A stretch of 64,000 bases of DNA from Daphnia pulex (taxonomy: Eukaryota; Arthropoda; Branchiopoda; Diplostraca; Daphniidae). Location: assembly GCF_021134715.1 (NCBI RefSeq), contig NC_060026.1:4774001-4838000 (forward strand). Reading direction: 5' to 3'. Shown in pieces: positions 45,591 to 57,418 of this stretch. The position numbers and the translations under genes were made by a program. Each line of letters starts with the position of its first letter. Within the stretch, counting starts at the first letter, position 1. The notes beneath the pieces are model-generated. The model did not search any database, was not told where the DNA came from, and worked only from the letters and a program-made list of their open reading frames with translations.

Positions 45591-48500
45591 CACGCTCTAA
45601 TCAGTTTAACTCAGCTAATGATAGAAAATGGGGAACCTTTGTATTATATCGACGTTAGATTGTTTAAATAAAATTATCGCTGTATTAGTGTGTATCATTT
45701 CGTGAATTTCTCGTCTTTTTTTTAAGTACATAGCTTTTATCATATTTCGAGGTTTTACCACAGCTCCTGGCCAAGATAACCCCCGGGTTTAATGAATTCT
45801 TTGGTTAACCAGAAATAATACATCGACTGCAAATCTCCAGTGTCAACAGAATTCTCCTGACCGAAAAAAGGTGGCAGTAAATGTCAACTGTCACCCAAAT
45901 GTCCTTCGTTTTCGGTCACTATCCGGCTGGGCTCCCATGTTATCTAAAAGCCAATTCTGTCATTTCCACAAATTCTGGCAAATAATATACAACGAAAGTT
46001 CAAACAATAATTTTTAATTAAGTACGAATAATTTTTTTAGAACTTTTTCTTTCAATTCCTGTCCTCGCTCTGCCCTACCCGTTATGAAAGTGTATTTCAC
46101 ATTAATGAGGTGAATGTTTATCTTGTAGTTGCTGGCTACGTCAGCCGAGTTCTGCACAATCCTACCACAATGCAAATTTTCAACGAAATATGTGGCACAG
46201 ATTAGTCCAATGAAAAAATCATCCTTAGTTTCCAAACTCTTTGTTTCTTCTAATAGCAACCAGGCATCAAACAAACTGTAACAGCCCTGCTGGAAGTAGT
46301 AATGAAATCTGCGTTTTAATAGAATGAAACAGTGTTCTGGCCATTATGAGTTAGACGTCGTTTCATACGTCTTTCTTTCTGAATCCAAAAGATGTACAGG
46401 AGTAAACTAAAGATATAAAAAAGGGCGACATTATAAAATAGTAATTATTGGAAAATTTTAAAATTGTATCGTTGCCATCAATGACGCCTAACAAGGCTGT
46501 GGTATAGACTCAGTACAAATTTTGGTTGATGGAGTCGATTGGTCTTTAAAATAATTTTAACTGTGGCTTTTCCTTAGTTATTTTTCTACCTAATTTCAAG
46601 CGTATGTGTCCACACGTAATAAGACGTTAATTTTCATCTAGCGATTTCCGATAATTCCATCTAATATTCATTCATTTTCCAATAAGTCAGACTGAAACGT
46701 TATGCTGTTTTAACCCCCATTCCAAACAGGAATTCTGTTCACTTGCTATATAGAAGGTACAGTGTAGAACGTTCGTCTCAAACGGATCCCAAGTTCTGGA
46801 ATATGCACGACAACTTCCATTTTTTACATCGAATAGTTATCATTGTTACTTTTTTTAAGGATGGCTATCAGAGAAGCCAAAAGTTTTAATTATTACTTTA
46901 CTATTACTACTACTACTTTGAAGCATTTTTCAAACATCCCGAGGAAACCACAGCATCGAGAACTAGACAAATGACAATCGCTGACGTGTTAAAATTATTG
47001 TTAAAGGATTAGCCTACTAAAGTAAGGAAAATGCTAAAATTTTCGTGAGATGACAATTCTGATCCGGAAGAAGTGCGCAATTGTTTACCCAAATCTTGAC
47101 TAAAGACGAAGTCGTTGCAGCATCTACCACTACCTTAACAAAAGTTATTGAGAAAATCTTGTTGATGAAAATAACTTGTCCACACCACAACCAATTTTTA
47201 AAATACACGTTTACACTAAGACTAAAAATCGAATGCCCGAAAGCACAGACTATAGGAAATAAATTACAATAAAGTGCTGTATTAATTGTGGTTTAAAATT
47301 TTCTCGTTACCTTTTTACTCTTGACATTGGGTAATGTTTTGCAGGGACAGACACTTTGTGTGGATGGACGTTGATGACATTTCTTGGTTATTAACGCTTA
47401 ATAATGAAATAGTTGGCAATACATTTTCAGTCACAACTGTTGCAGACTGAAATTGCTGTTACATAAAAAAATTTCAAACGTGGCAAACTACGACTTTTCA
47501 AAAATGCCGTGCACGTTGGAACAGCCAATAGTTGTTTGAACAACCATTTGACAGCCACTCTTGAAACATTTGAATTGTAACGTTAACGATTTGCCTGCAG
47601 GCATTTCGTGTTCAGATTGTTTCAAGAAGGTCGGGTATATACTGTTAAAGAAAATTGAAAACTAATGTGACAGTCATGCCACAATGAAAGGTGCTAGTCA
47701 TCTGCAAGTAGGTGCTTCTGTTCACTTTCGCACTATTTTATTCACGTGTTCACGTGTTACCATTGGAAATTGTTACCAATTTGTAGTAAGTTTAGACTTC
47801 CAACCATTAGATTATAAAAATTGTTGTTAAGGCACATATGATTCGGTATAAGACCAAGCAGATTGTTGGGAACGAAACTCGTCCCCAACGACCGCGACGA
47901 CGAGATCCGGACGCACCAACCGAATTCCGGCTCACCTACAGGAGTATGATCTTCGGGGCCCCCGATTAGTGGCCCTTTATTACACCCTCTTGATTGTTCC
48001 CAACTCTTTTTGCCCTCCCCCCCGCGTTATCTTAAGATATTGGGGGGTTGTCGGGCCCTTGGTGGCAATTTGCACTTAGTACTGTACAACTTAGTCAGAA
48101 ATACAAGCGGGTCACAATCAAACATACAAATGTCATTATCCTTAAATTCATCATAATCTCGGTAAGGTAAAATTGACACTCTTCCTTCCGAACACAAATT
48201 ATTCAATTAATTCGTAGTATGCTAAACAAATCCAGTGTGGTGATATGCAATTTCAGCTGCTCGTCATGCCTTTTGCTCTTAAGTGACACAGAAGTCAATA
48301 TAATAATTCTATCGTTGCGTAGGGCACGTGCAATTTATTAACCAAGTAGCAGGAACTGAAACTTCTTCTCCAAACGGAAGAACAATATGACGCACAAAGC
48401 AGGCACACAATGTACAAAGCACGTTATATATGTAAAACAAATTAGGAAAAAAGCTGCGACGTGGTTTGGTCTCGTAAATTTATACCTTAACTCGTTTTTT

Positions 48501-48931
48501 TGTAAAAAAAGTTCAGACTCAGAGCGGCTTTAGAAGGAAACAGACGAGAAATAATGGGATTCTTCACGGCAGTTTTTCAGGCCTTTTTTCAATGACAGAT
48601 TTCAATAGTGCTAAACTTAAATATACTTTGGGTGTATATAAAATGTGAAGCTAAAAATATACTATGTCTCCCTTACAGTCACGGCAAACCCATCTAGGAG
48701 TCCGTCGCACTCTGGAACGTGAATCCAATCTGTTTTTGTCGATAGGAATAAGTTTTTTCCATGTATTCATACACTTTTCCAGTGTTTTCTATTGAAGAAA
48801 CGTGAGTTTTCATCCATGAAATCTATATAGAAGGATAAATTATTTGCGTTGGAATTCCAGAACAAAAAAAAAACTGACTGTACCATTGACTTCAAAACGT
48901 TATCGTCTTCAACTGCTGCTTGTTTGTCTGT
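45591..48931. other. Long stretch without a recognised gene
   Basis: The minus-strand open stretch 46014-46274 (LLLEETKSLETKDDFFIGLI) is protein-like but has no recognised family. 47864-48060 (TGTTGGGAACGAAACTCGTC ... GGGGGGTTGTCGGGCCC) is a GC-rich island that might be the start of an LTR; no second copy is present. The rest is AT-rich. Confidence 0.45.
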
Positions 48932-49812
48932 TTAAAATTGTCCCTTTTTGGCCTTCTTTCTCTTACTAGGAACGCCGGGATTCGTTTCAGAATTTTTAGT
49001 TTCGTTATTGATATTCGGTCGTCTTTTGCGGATTCCGTCTCTTCTCCAAATTTCTTTTAAATGATTTTCAATGAATCCCCCAGTTTGAGGGTGAAAATAA
49101 ACGTCAAGAATAATCTTAAATTCTCCTTGAGAATCAAGGTTCTTTGTGCCAAGACACGGGAATGCTTTCATAATCCAAGCAGCATACAGCTTCTTTGTTT
49201 CTGTGGAAGGATAATACTGTAAGGGATCTTTTCTGACTATGTGTTGACACAAAATTTTAACAACAGCAATTCTTTCATTGTGTGTTAAGAAGTCTTCATT
49301 TCTGTCCATGAATTTGTCAACAATTTCTTTCCCTGTTTTGTTTTCCTTCAAAATGGAAATTACATTAAAGCCCTTCTAAATAAAGTACAAGCACACATTA
49401 GCCATCTTTCAGATTGATAAATGAAATGTTAAGAAAAACCCGATTACTTCATTAGATGGATGTTCTGAAGTTGACCCACTTCCTTCATTGACGATGACAT
49501 TCCCAGCTTGCTGTCTATGGTCAGTATCAGTAGGAGAATTGGGTATACTTTCTTTTTGTTGACGTAAACTCTGAATCAATCCTCTCAGCTTAGTAACTGG
49601 CCCAATTTTCAAACCATAGCTGGCCACATCAGCATCATTCAATAGAATCAGACTCCCCATCGATTTCTTTGGCTAAAGGAAAAAAATATTACAACTCGAT
49701 TAATAACTCTTACCCTAACAAATGGATTACATTTCAATATTGTTGTTGTGCTTTCACTGAATCCATTTTTTCTCAAAAATGTTTCCACTTCTGCGAGTTT
49801 TAAAATCCATAT
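48932..49812 (-). CDS. SAM-domain protein (SAMD3-like), partial
   Basis: Minus-strand exons 49714-49812, 49448-49672 and 48932-49375 join in frame (256 codons with stop); the true start exon lies upstream. The first two exons encode a SAM domain: WILKLAEVETFLRKNGFSES, then LILLNDADVASYGLKIGPVT and LRGLIQSLRQQ. The third encodes a region like that in SAMD3-type proteins (FLTHNERIAVVKILCQHIVR, AWIMKAFPCLG, HPQTGGFIENHLKEIWRR) and a basic tail KRKKAKKGQF. SAM domains mediate protein or RNA contacts; this protein group is often associated with mobile elements in animals (inference). One intron is only 41 nt. Head-to-head with the integrase gene. Confidence 0.6.
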
Positions 49813-50537
49813 CTGTGCTTGTGATAATGCTGAAGCCTTTTAGTATTCCAGAGTTTTAGAATATTAATTAAAAGGGGAAAAAGCAAAAAGAACAGTTGTA
49901 GGTGGTATTCGTATTATACAGTTCAGATGGGTACACAGAAAGAAATAAAGCCTTATTATATTTTTAGAGAGGGCGGTTGATTTCATATTGACATTGATAA
50001 ACAGAAAAAGATACTAAACAACATGTCGTGGTCTGACATATGTGTTTGTGTCATTTGAAAAATTTAAAAGTAGAACAAGTGGTTCCATCAACGTTTAACT
50101 GTTAATGTGGAGAATCTTTTTTTATTGGGGATTTTTTCAACGAGAAAAGCGTGTACTTACTTTCAAATGAATTGGTTTTTAAAACGGAGATTAAGAAAAA
50201 AATATCACAGTCACTTTGAAGAATTATACTTGAAATTTTAGCGAACTTGGATAGGCCAGAGTTGGTTTCAAAGCTTCTTTTCAAAACAATTATAGTGTCT
50301 GAATGATATTCCCACCCCCTACTTTAACCCATTTAGGAAAAGAGACGGGAAGGACTTGATTAAAAAAGATGCTACAAATGTCAAGAACTGATTCTTCTAC
50401 CCATAATTGGACGTTTACGTTCAAGCCAGTTTTTTAAATTGGCCCAATAGTAAATTTAGGAGAAATTACTTCATTCTCTAATAAGTTCAAACAGTGAAGG
50501 CGTTCCAGATGACAAGCTAGGGATTTGCAAATATTAG
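49813..50537. other. Possible divergent promoter between SAM and integrase genes
   Basis: 725 bp between the oppositely oriented coding blocks. It may also hold the missing first exons of both genes. No specific sites identified. Confidence 0.35.
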
Positions 50538-52218
50538 TGAAATTGCCGATGAACTGTGCTCTGCGTTTCATGACGTAATGAAACGATTCGAACGAAGGAG
50601 AGTGTACAAGGTTCGTGCTCCGCTTTCGCTATGGCACATTGATGGACACCACAAATTAGACCGGTAAATTTTTTGTGATGACCATTTTTTTCAACTGACT
50701 TATTATAATCCGCGCACACGCACACAACGAACATATTACTGTTTGCTAACAAACAATTTTTTTCTACAGATACTCATTCATCATCCACGGAGCCATCGAC
50801 GGATTTTCCCGTTTGATCGTAAACATATCATTGGAAAATAATAACTGTTCCGAAACAGTTATTGGATTATTTGAAAAGGGAGTTGAGGAATGGCGCTATC
50901 CAGCTAGTGTAAGGTAACACAGTTTACCAATGAAGTTAGTTCATCAATTGATACTTTAATTTCGAATTCATAGGTCTGACTTGGGAGGGAAAAACGTACT
51001 AGTAGCGGATTTCATGATAAACGCTAAAGGAGTGGATAAAAACGCGTTTAGAACTGGAAAGTCTGTTCACAATCATAGAGTAGAGAGGCTCTGGAAAGAC
51101 GTTATAGAGCGCTGCTATATATTTTATGGATATTTTTGGGTATTGAGAGTGTACCTTTCTTCTTATTCTTCTTGTTTCAGATTCATTTCTTTTTTACACT
51201 ATTTACAGAGAAATGGAAACCGAAGGTGTACTAGACGTCGATTCCAACCTAGATCTTTTCTGTCTGCAAATAGTGGCCACGAACCTCATTCAACGATCCT
51301 TACAGACCTTTAAAGACTCATGGAACTGCCATCCACTTCGAACAGAAAATCATCGCTCACCAATGCAACTTTATCACGATGGTTTGCAGCATTTAAAAAC
51401 CCAGCAAGATAACGGAGCCATAGAAGGCGAAGATACTGAGCTGATCCAGGTAATATTTCAATAATAGGGTTGGTGCATGAATAAGGGATTTGATTGAAAA
51501 AAACATCATCAGAATCAGTTTTTCACGCTGATTGTCATGGTATTTTTTTATATTTTTAAAATAATTTCTTCAGAGCGTAATCTGTGTTCAAAGTACAGTT
51601 AGGCTCCTCCCACTTCAAAACGGACCCCCCGCCATTTTTCCTTAAAATGGGATGAAGTTTGTCTTTTTCCCCCCTTTTCACCCTTTTTCGTGCTGCCTAT
51701 ACCCCCTCTTTTGCCCTTAGGGTCGAAAGGCGAAAGACGAAAAGGGTGAAAAGGGGGAAATTTCATCCCATTTTAAGGACCGCCCACCAAAAATGGCGTG
51801 GGGTCCGTTTTAAAATGGGGGGAGCTAATCTCAACTTTGAAGTGAGATTACGGGGGGATATTATTATTTTAAAAATGTAAAAAAATGCCATGAGAATCAG
51901 CGTGAAAAACTGATTCTAATGGTATTTTTTTCAAACGAATCTCTTATTCATGCACCAACCCTATTCGTAATTCGTCTTGTAGTAAGTCTAATAATATATC
52001 CCCGTTTGCAGGGACAGAAATTAAAACCGATTTCGAAGTGGTCTGGTTACAAGGATACCTTCTATCGTTGTGTAATTGATCAATTTGGAGTGAACATTTC
52101 CGAAGAGGAACTACTCTGCATTGTTGATCTTATTAATCCAGCCACCATTGAAATTTGGAATGTAAAAAAGAAATTCATTCAGCTTAAACTATTTGTTCTC
52201 CAAAATTTTGATGATTAG
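50538..52218 (+). CDS. Integrase-core domain protein (transposon-derived, spliced)
   Basis: Exons: 50538-50663, 50770-50913, 50974-~51137, ~51181-51449, 52012-52218 (stop). All but the third junction give clean in-frame GT-AG joins; at 51138-51180 the 43-nt candidate intron leaves a phase mismatch. The retroviral-type integrase fold is clear: LWHIDGHHKLDR (first Asp), HGAIDGFSRLIVNISL, VRSDLGGKNVLVADFM (second Asp), GKSVHNHRVERLWKDVI (Glu), then VLDVDSNLDLFCLQIVATNL and SWNCHPLRTENHRSPMQLY. This is the animal 'integrase core' family seen in many uncharacterised multi-exon genes of cnidarians, fish and arthropods. The catalytic D-D-E residues are all present, so it could be active or recently active. 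The first exon of the gene lies upstream and was not found. Confidence 0.75.
51463..51965. mobile_element. 503-bp foldback TIR element inside an intron
   Basis: Ends AATAGGGTTGGTGCATGAAT and ATTCATGCACCAACCCTATT are inverted repeats of ~28 bp with one mismatch. The palindrome continues inward: ATCAGTTTTTCACGCTGATT pairs with AATCAGCGTGAAAAACTGAT, and TTAAAATGGGATGAA with TTCATCCCATTTTAA. Almost the whole element can fold on itself. It lies in the last intron of the integrase gene, same position for either orientation, no coding capacity. Confidence 0.85.
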
Positions 52219-52626
52219 AAGTAAGTCAACCGAAGACTGAAATAAATGTTGTAATGTACGGCTTGCCGTCACAGATTGCAGCTATTACGGTCTTAGTTGC
52301 TTTATTTTATTTTTAGTTTAATAGTAATGGATCCAAGAAATTTTATATTCTGATCTCGGATATTTATTTAGCATTTACACTTAGGGTTCATTTGTTAGCC
52401 ATATAAAAACATAGGCCATATAAAATACTTAGGGTTCATCAGCTAGCCATATAAAAACATTTTAGACTACATAGAAATTGAAAAGAGAGTGATGTTACTT
52501 CACTTTTGCGTCATCTTGAAGTTGCGTGTCAAATTAATAGGAGACCATTCCCATAAATAGTGAGAAACCCATGCACCCAATCTATTGGTCCAACCCAATA
52601 TGGCTCTTTATGTAACGTTAACTTTT
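52219..52626. other. 3' flank of the integrase gene
   Basis: Contains two copies of AGGGTTCATYDGYTAGCCATATAAAAAC (about 52383 and 52430). Otherwise nothing seen. Ends with the copia target site CTTTT (52622-52626). Confidence 0.45.
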
Positions 52627-52940
52627 TGTTGATGTAAAATGACTGTCAGATTGTGGTCAGAAATAAATGCATTGTATTTAGCACATGGATGGAAGGACAA
52701 GTTACCTTTTATCAAGTGTGTGGAATAATGCACTAATTCAGTTAACGAAACAGAGGTAGTCTTCTCTTGAACAAGTCAGGAAAGTAAGAGAGTCTTGGAA
52801 CTTGAAACGAGGCTTTCAGCTGACAGACAAGGGGATTAGGGTTAAACAGCAACCTTTTAGGAATCGTGCCTTCGCTGGGGTTCGGCAACTTAGTTGGCAG
52901 CGGAGATTTCTTTGAGGCACGACTAGGTTTGAACTTCAAC
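52627..52940 (-). repeat. 3' LTR of the copia element
   Basis: Near-identical to 57419-57735. Its first base differs (A instead of T before GTTGAAG). It is preceded in element sense by the purine-rich tract GAGCGGGAGA, the likely polypurine tract. Confidence 0.9.
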
Positions 52941-52971
52941 TCTCCCGCTCAAACCAGAGTAACTGAAGAAA

Positions 52972-55737
52972 TTAGATTGGGACAGGAATAATTCCAATTT
53001 GATCGCGTAGGCGTTCAAACAGTGGCGTGGCTAATGGTTTGGTGAGAATATCAGCAATCTGCATTTTTGTTTCAATGTAGATGATGTCGATTTTGTTGGA
53101 TTCTAGCTGGTCACGGATGAAGTGATATCGTATATCGATATGTTTCGTTCTTGCGTGAAATACCGGATTACGGACTAGTTGAATTGCGCTTTGATTGTCG
53201 CAGTGGATCTTAACTGGATTTGGATTGGCCAGGTCGATGTCTTGAAGTAGATGCCGGAGCCAGATCGCTTCTCTAGATGTCTCGCTGGCAGCGACGTATT
53301 CAGCTTCAGTTGTTGATAGCGTTGTGCAGGTTTGGCGTCTACTACACCAGGCAACCGGACCTCCGTTATGAGTGAAAATGTTGCCAGTCGTTGAGCGACG
53401 GTGATCGAGATCACCTCCGTAGTCTGCGTCACTGAATCCATTGAGTTGTTGGCTGCTCCCGCTGAAAAGGAGTCCGTGTTTGCGAGTACCTGAGATATAA
53501 GCCAAGATTCTCTTGACGGCCTCCCAGTGTGCTGGACCTGGATTTTCACAGTAGCGCGATACCTGCCCGACAGCAAAGGCGATGTCTGGTCTGGATACGA
53601 TGGTTAGGTACATCAGGCAGCCGACAGCCTCGCGGTATGAAACTTTTCTCATCACAAACGTTCCGGATTCTGTTGTTGGTGACATGGACATTGTCAGACG
53701 GGAACTGGGGTCGGCTGGTGTAGCTTTTGGATTTGCTGAGTCCATATTGAACCGGTTAAGAATTGTGGCTATGAATTTTGCTTGATTCACGTACAGTTGG
53801 CGTCTCGCACGGTCTCTTGTGATCTCCATTCCGACAAAACAGTCAGCGGGGAGTGCGCGCATTTCAAAGTAAGTATTCAAGTGTTTGAGGACGTCTTTGA
53901 TGACTTCTGCGCTGCTACTGCATACAAGGCCGTCGTCGACCCAAATTGCTATGAGCGTGAGTTCCTCCTCTCGACGGCGGAAGTAAATGCAGGGGTCGGC
54001 AGTGCTTCGGGAAAGACCAAACAACAATAAAAATTCGGTGAACTTTTGATTCCATACCCGGGGTGCCTGTTTGAGTCTTTAAAGACATTTCTTGAGTCTG
54101 CAAACTTCCCTTTCTCTTCCGGCCAGGACAAAACCTTCAGGTTGTTCAAGGTAGAGTTCTTCTTTGACCACTCCGTACAGGAAGGCGGTCTTCACATCCA
54201 GCTGGATCATTTCCAGGTTGAGTGAGGCCACGATTGATAGAAGAATCCGCAGGGAGTCATGTTTGACAACAGGAGCGTAGGTTTCGTCATAGTCTTTACC
54301 TTGCTTTTGTGTATACCCCTTGGCAACTAGGCGGGCTTTGAAGCGTGTTGGGGTGTTGTTGTGGCCAGCTTTTTCTGTGAAGACCCATTTGCTCCTAATG
54401 ACTTTTCGATCTGGTGGAAGTGGCACTACTTCCCAGGTGTCATTTTCAATAAGTGATTTGTACTCGTCAAGGATTGCTGGTTTCCAGGAATGGCGATTTT
54501 TAGACTGGATTGCTTCTTGATAGGTTCGTGGCTCAAAATTCTCTGATGTTTCGGCAGCTTTCATGCTGATCCACACCTTAGGTTTGCGAGTCCGTAACGG
54601 ATATGGCCGATTTTCACATGTTGGCCTTTCTTCGATATTATTTTCGTTCGGCTCGTTTCCATGGTTACAGAGAGGTGGTCCAGTTCCTTCCTCGATTGTG
54701 TGCACGGGATCAATTGTCATGCTGATGGCTGGCAAGAGATCATTTTTCGTCGGTTCATCTTGAGCAGATGGCTTTGATTGATGAACAGGCAGAGTTGATG
54801 GATGAACATGCAAAGTTGGTGGCTCAGCAGGTTCATGTCGCTCTTCAGCTTTGTGGTTTTCATCAAAAATGATATCACGAACTATCTGCACCTTTTGAGT
54901 TTCCGGAATGAAAACTCGGTAGCCTTTGGATGTTTCTGAGTATCCCAAAAATGTTACTTCACGTCCTTTTGGATCCAGTTTCCGCCTGATCGAGTCTGGA
55001 ATGTGAATTAACGCTTTAGAACCAAAAATTCGGAGATGTGAGATATTTGGTTTACCTCCATTCCATGTTTGGTATGGTGTGACTTTTCCGGTGCTGGATA
55101 GGGTTCGGTTCAGCGTGTAGACAGCAAAGGCTACTGCTTCCGCCCATAGGCGTAGAGGTAGCTTCTTTGCATGCAGTGAGCTCCGGGCTGCTTCGACCAC
55201 TGTTCGATTGTCCTTCTCTGCGACTCCGTTCTGTTCCGGAGTGTACGGGATGCTTGTTTCGTGGCGAATTCCTTTAGAACGAAGCCAGTTGTTAAATTCT
55301 TCTCCTCTGTATTCTCCACCATTCTCAGATCTTAAAGTTTTTACTGTCTTACCGGTCTCAGTTTCCAGTCGTGCAGCATATAGTTTGAAATGGGTGGCTA
55401 CTTCAGATTTGTTTTTCAGGAAGTTCAAAACTCGCCAACCACTGCAGTCGTCTTTGAAGAGAACGTAAAAGCGAGCTCCACTCAGGGATGTTTCCTGCAT
55501 TGGCCCACAAACATCTGAGTGAATTAGTTCTCCTACTTCTTTTGCTCTGATGCGCCCGGTGGGAAATGGGAGGCGGTGCATCTTTCCATAGACACATCCT
55601 GTGCACACAGGGACTGTTTCGTCTTTTTCAGATTTGATGCTCAATCCTTCGACCAGTTGTTGGGATTCCATCCGTTGGATCGTTCTCACGTTCACATGGC
55701 CATCCGCTGGTGCCAGACAGAGAGTGAGATAGGACAT
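52972..55737 (-). pseudogene. pol: Copia integrase, reverse transcriptase and RNase H
   Basis: One frame from about 55737 to stop 52972, broken by a TAA near 54080. The integrase has the HHCC end (GHVNVRTIQRM, CTGCVYGKMHRLPF) and core (HSDVCGPMQ, KTLRSENGGEYRG, QNGVAEKDNRT); the usual second catalytic Asp is Glu (RSENGG). Reverse transcriptase: WVFTEKAGHNNTPTRFKARL, GYTQKQGKDYDETYAPVV, QLDVKTAFLYGV, IWVDDGLV (catalytic pair). The TAA falls at the YGLKQ motif (CL-stop-RLKQAPR). RNase H: GFSDADYGGD, STTEAEYVA, HCDNQSAIQL, TKHIDIRYHFIRD, DILTKPL. Start is shared by frameshift with gag-protease. The copy cannot be autonomous but is little decayed. Confidence 0.9.
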
Positions 55738-57371
55738 TTAGCTGCAAGGGCGACCTCTTCTTGGGCAGAATTGACTGTGAGGTTTAAAAGATAGAGTGTC
55801 TTTCCTTTTCTCTGACCAGTTATCTGTACAGTGCCGTTCTTGGAGAATAAAACTTTGTTGTTCACAAAGTGGACTTCAGCTCCCATCTCAGTTGCGGCTC
55901 CAATGGAGATGAGGTTGATACCGAGCTTTGGCACGAAGAGAACATTTTTGAATGCTCCTGTACGGATGACTCCATCGACTGTGGATGTGAAATATACATC
56001 CCCATACCCGTGAACGTTGATCAGTGCTTCATTAATTCCTTTTACGGTCCAGGTACCGATTTCCAGCAAAGTGAAGTTTGATAGTTTTGATTTCTGGTCC
56101 GTCATGTGCTGAGTTGCGCCTGAATCGGCGAACCAGTCTGCATTGTTTGATGTTTCTGCGTCAGTTGAGGATGGAAAGCAGAAATCAATGTTGTCTCTGT
56201 TCACGGTTGCCGGATTGGCTGTTTCACGTTTTGATCTTTCATCTCGTTCCCGGTTTCGGCATTCCGAGGCGATGTGGCCCTGTCCTGATCGGCCAAGGTT
56301 GATACAGTAGCTGCATTCGACTTTAGGTTTCTTTTGAATTGGGGTTTGGCCTCGTCTTGAGCCAAATCCTCCTCTTGAGCCTCTCTGTGTAGTTCCACGA
56401 CTATGGTTGCCTCTGAAGGAACTCGTTTGTTGGGGTGTGCCGGCAGCAAAGAAAGCTGTGTCTTGTGGGTCGGCTTTTCCATCGTTGTACATAGCTGTCA
56501 TGCTTTCTTCCTTCAGTATTCTTGCTGTTAGAAGTGCAACCGTTTTCTCTTCTTCCACGACATTGTCCCAAGCGGGAATGAAGCCTCTGTAGCTTGGTGG
56601 GAGAGTACAAATAATCTTGGTAATGAGTTGGGCTTCTGAGACTAGCTGGCCCATGTTGCTGAGCTGTTCAGCCAGGTTATCAATGGCAGATATGTGACTC
56701 ATTTCGTCGTGGCCTAGCAAGAGGAGAAAGAGGACCGAGTGAAATCAGTTTTATGTCCAGATACCATAATGATTTATGTGGTTACCTGCTTGGAATTTGT
56801 AGTGATAAAACCGTTGCATAACTACATATTTGTTCTCAGCAGCGTTCTTAAGATGTTGGGAGGTTAATTTCACCCAAATTTCGTTTGCAGTTTTGCAACC
56901 AAGAAGGGTATTCTGTAAGTTGGGGTCGATGGTCGATAGGAGGATACGACGTGCCAGAACATCTTTCTTTTTCCAAGCCATGATTTCAGCGGGGTTCGTC
57001 AACTCAAGTACACCAGCTTCTGGATCGTTTTCATTTGGAATCATTCTATAATTCTGAGAGAGAAAGAAAGAATTCACGAGAGAAATGGTATAGGTTAGTT
57101 TAACCTGATACTGACAGTCTCTGTGGTGGGATCACTTGGGTGACGATAGGCATCACTTGGGTTTTTCCCATCACAATAAAAACTTTGGTACATATTATGC
57201 GAGTTTTATATAAGTGTGTGTTACCTCATGTGGGATACGAGTGGTTCCATCAACTATGGACAGCACTTCCTGTTCTTCCAGTGATACAAATAGACCGAGT
57301 TTCCAAAGTGGGAAGTTGGTTCCATTGAATTTAATGATGTGGCTTACATCCCTTCACCCAGAGCAGTTCAT
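55692..57371 (-). pseudogene. gag: Copia gag and protease region, with two intron-like gaps
   Basis: Minus-strand segments 57225-57371, 56786-57053 and 55692-56713 are open and join in one frame only if 57054-57224 (171 nt) and 56714-56785 (72 nt) are removed; both are GT...AG with pyrimidine-rich 3' ends. Gag features: FNGTNFPLWKLGLFV, NEIWVKLTSQHL, RFYHYKFQAG and HISAIDNLAEQLSNMG, then RG-rich linker and a zinc knuckle (CSYCINLGRSGQGHIASEC). The aspartic protease site is WFADSGATQHM. An in-frame TGA at 57354-57356 follows the first ATG by five codons, so the usual start is either elsewhere or mutated. The frame ends at 55692 just inside the integrase zinc motif because of a 1-base loss near 55703. 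Confidence 0.8.
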
Positions 57372-57400
57372 TTCTGTTTTACAGTATGGCGGTTTCGTTA

Positions 57401-57418
57401 GAACCTGGGCCCATAACC
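57401..57418 (-). promoter_or_regulatory. Copia primer-binding site, half-tRNA initiator Met type
   Basis: Directly inside the 5' LTR. On the plus strand CTGGGCCCATAACC (57405-57418) equals the anticodon-arm sequence of animal initiator tRNA-Met. Copia elements are known to prime from an internal fragment of this tRNA rather than its 3' end. Confidence 0.85.

Noticed and set aside
47864..48500. Possible solo LTR starting TGTTGGGAACG
   Set aside because: No second copy, no definable end and no target duplication visible.
52742..52939. Open frames inside both copia LTRs
   Set aside because: Short, present only because the LTR sequence is duplicated; no protein family and overlaps regulatory DNA.
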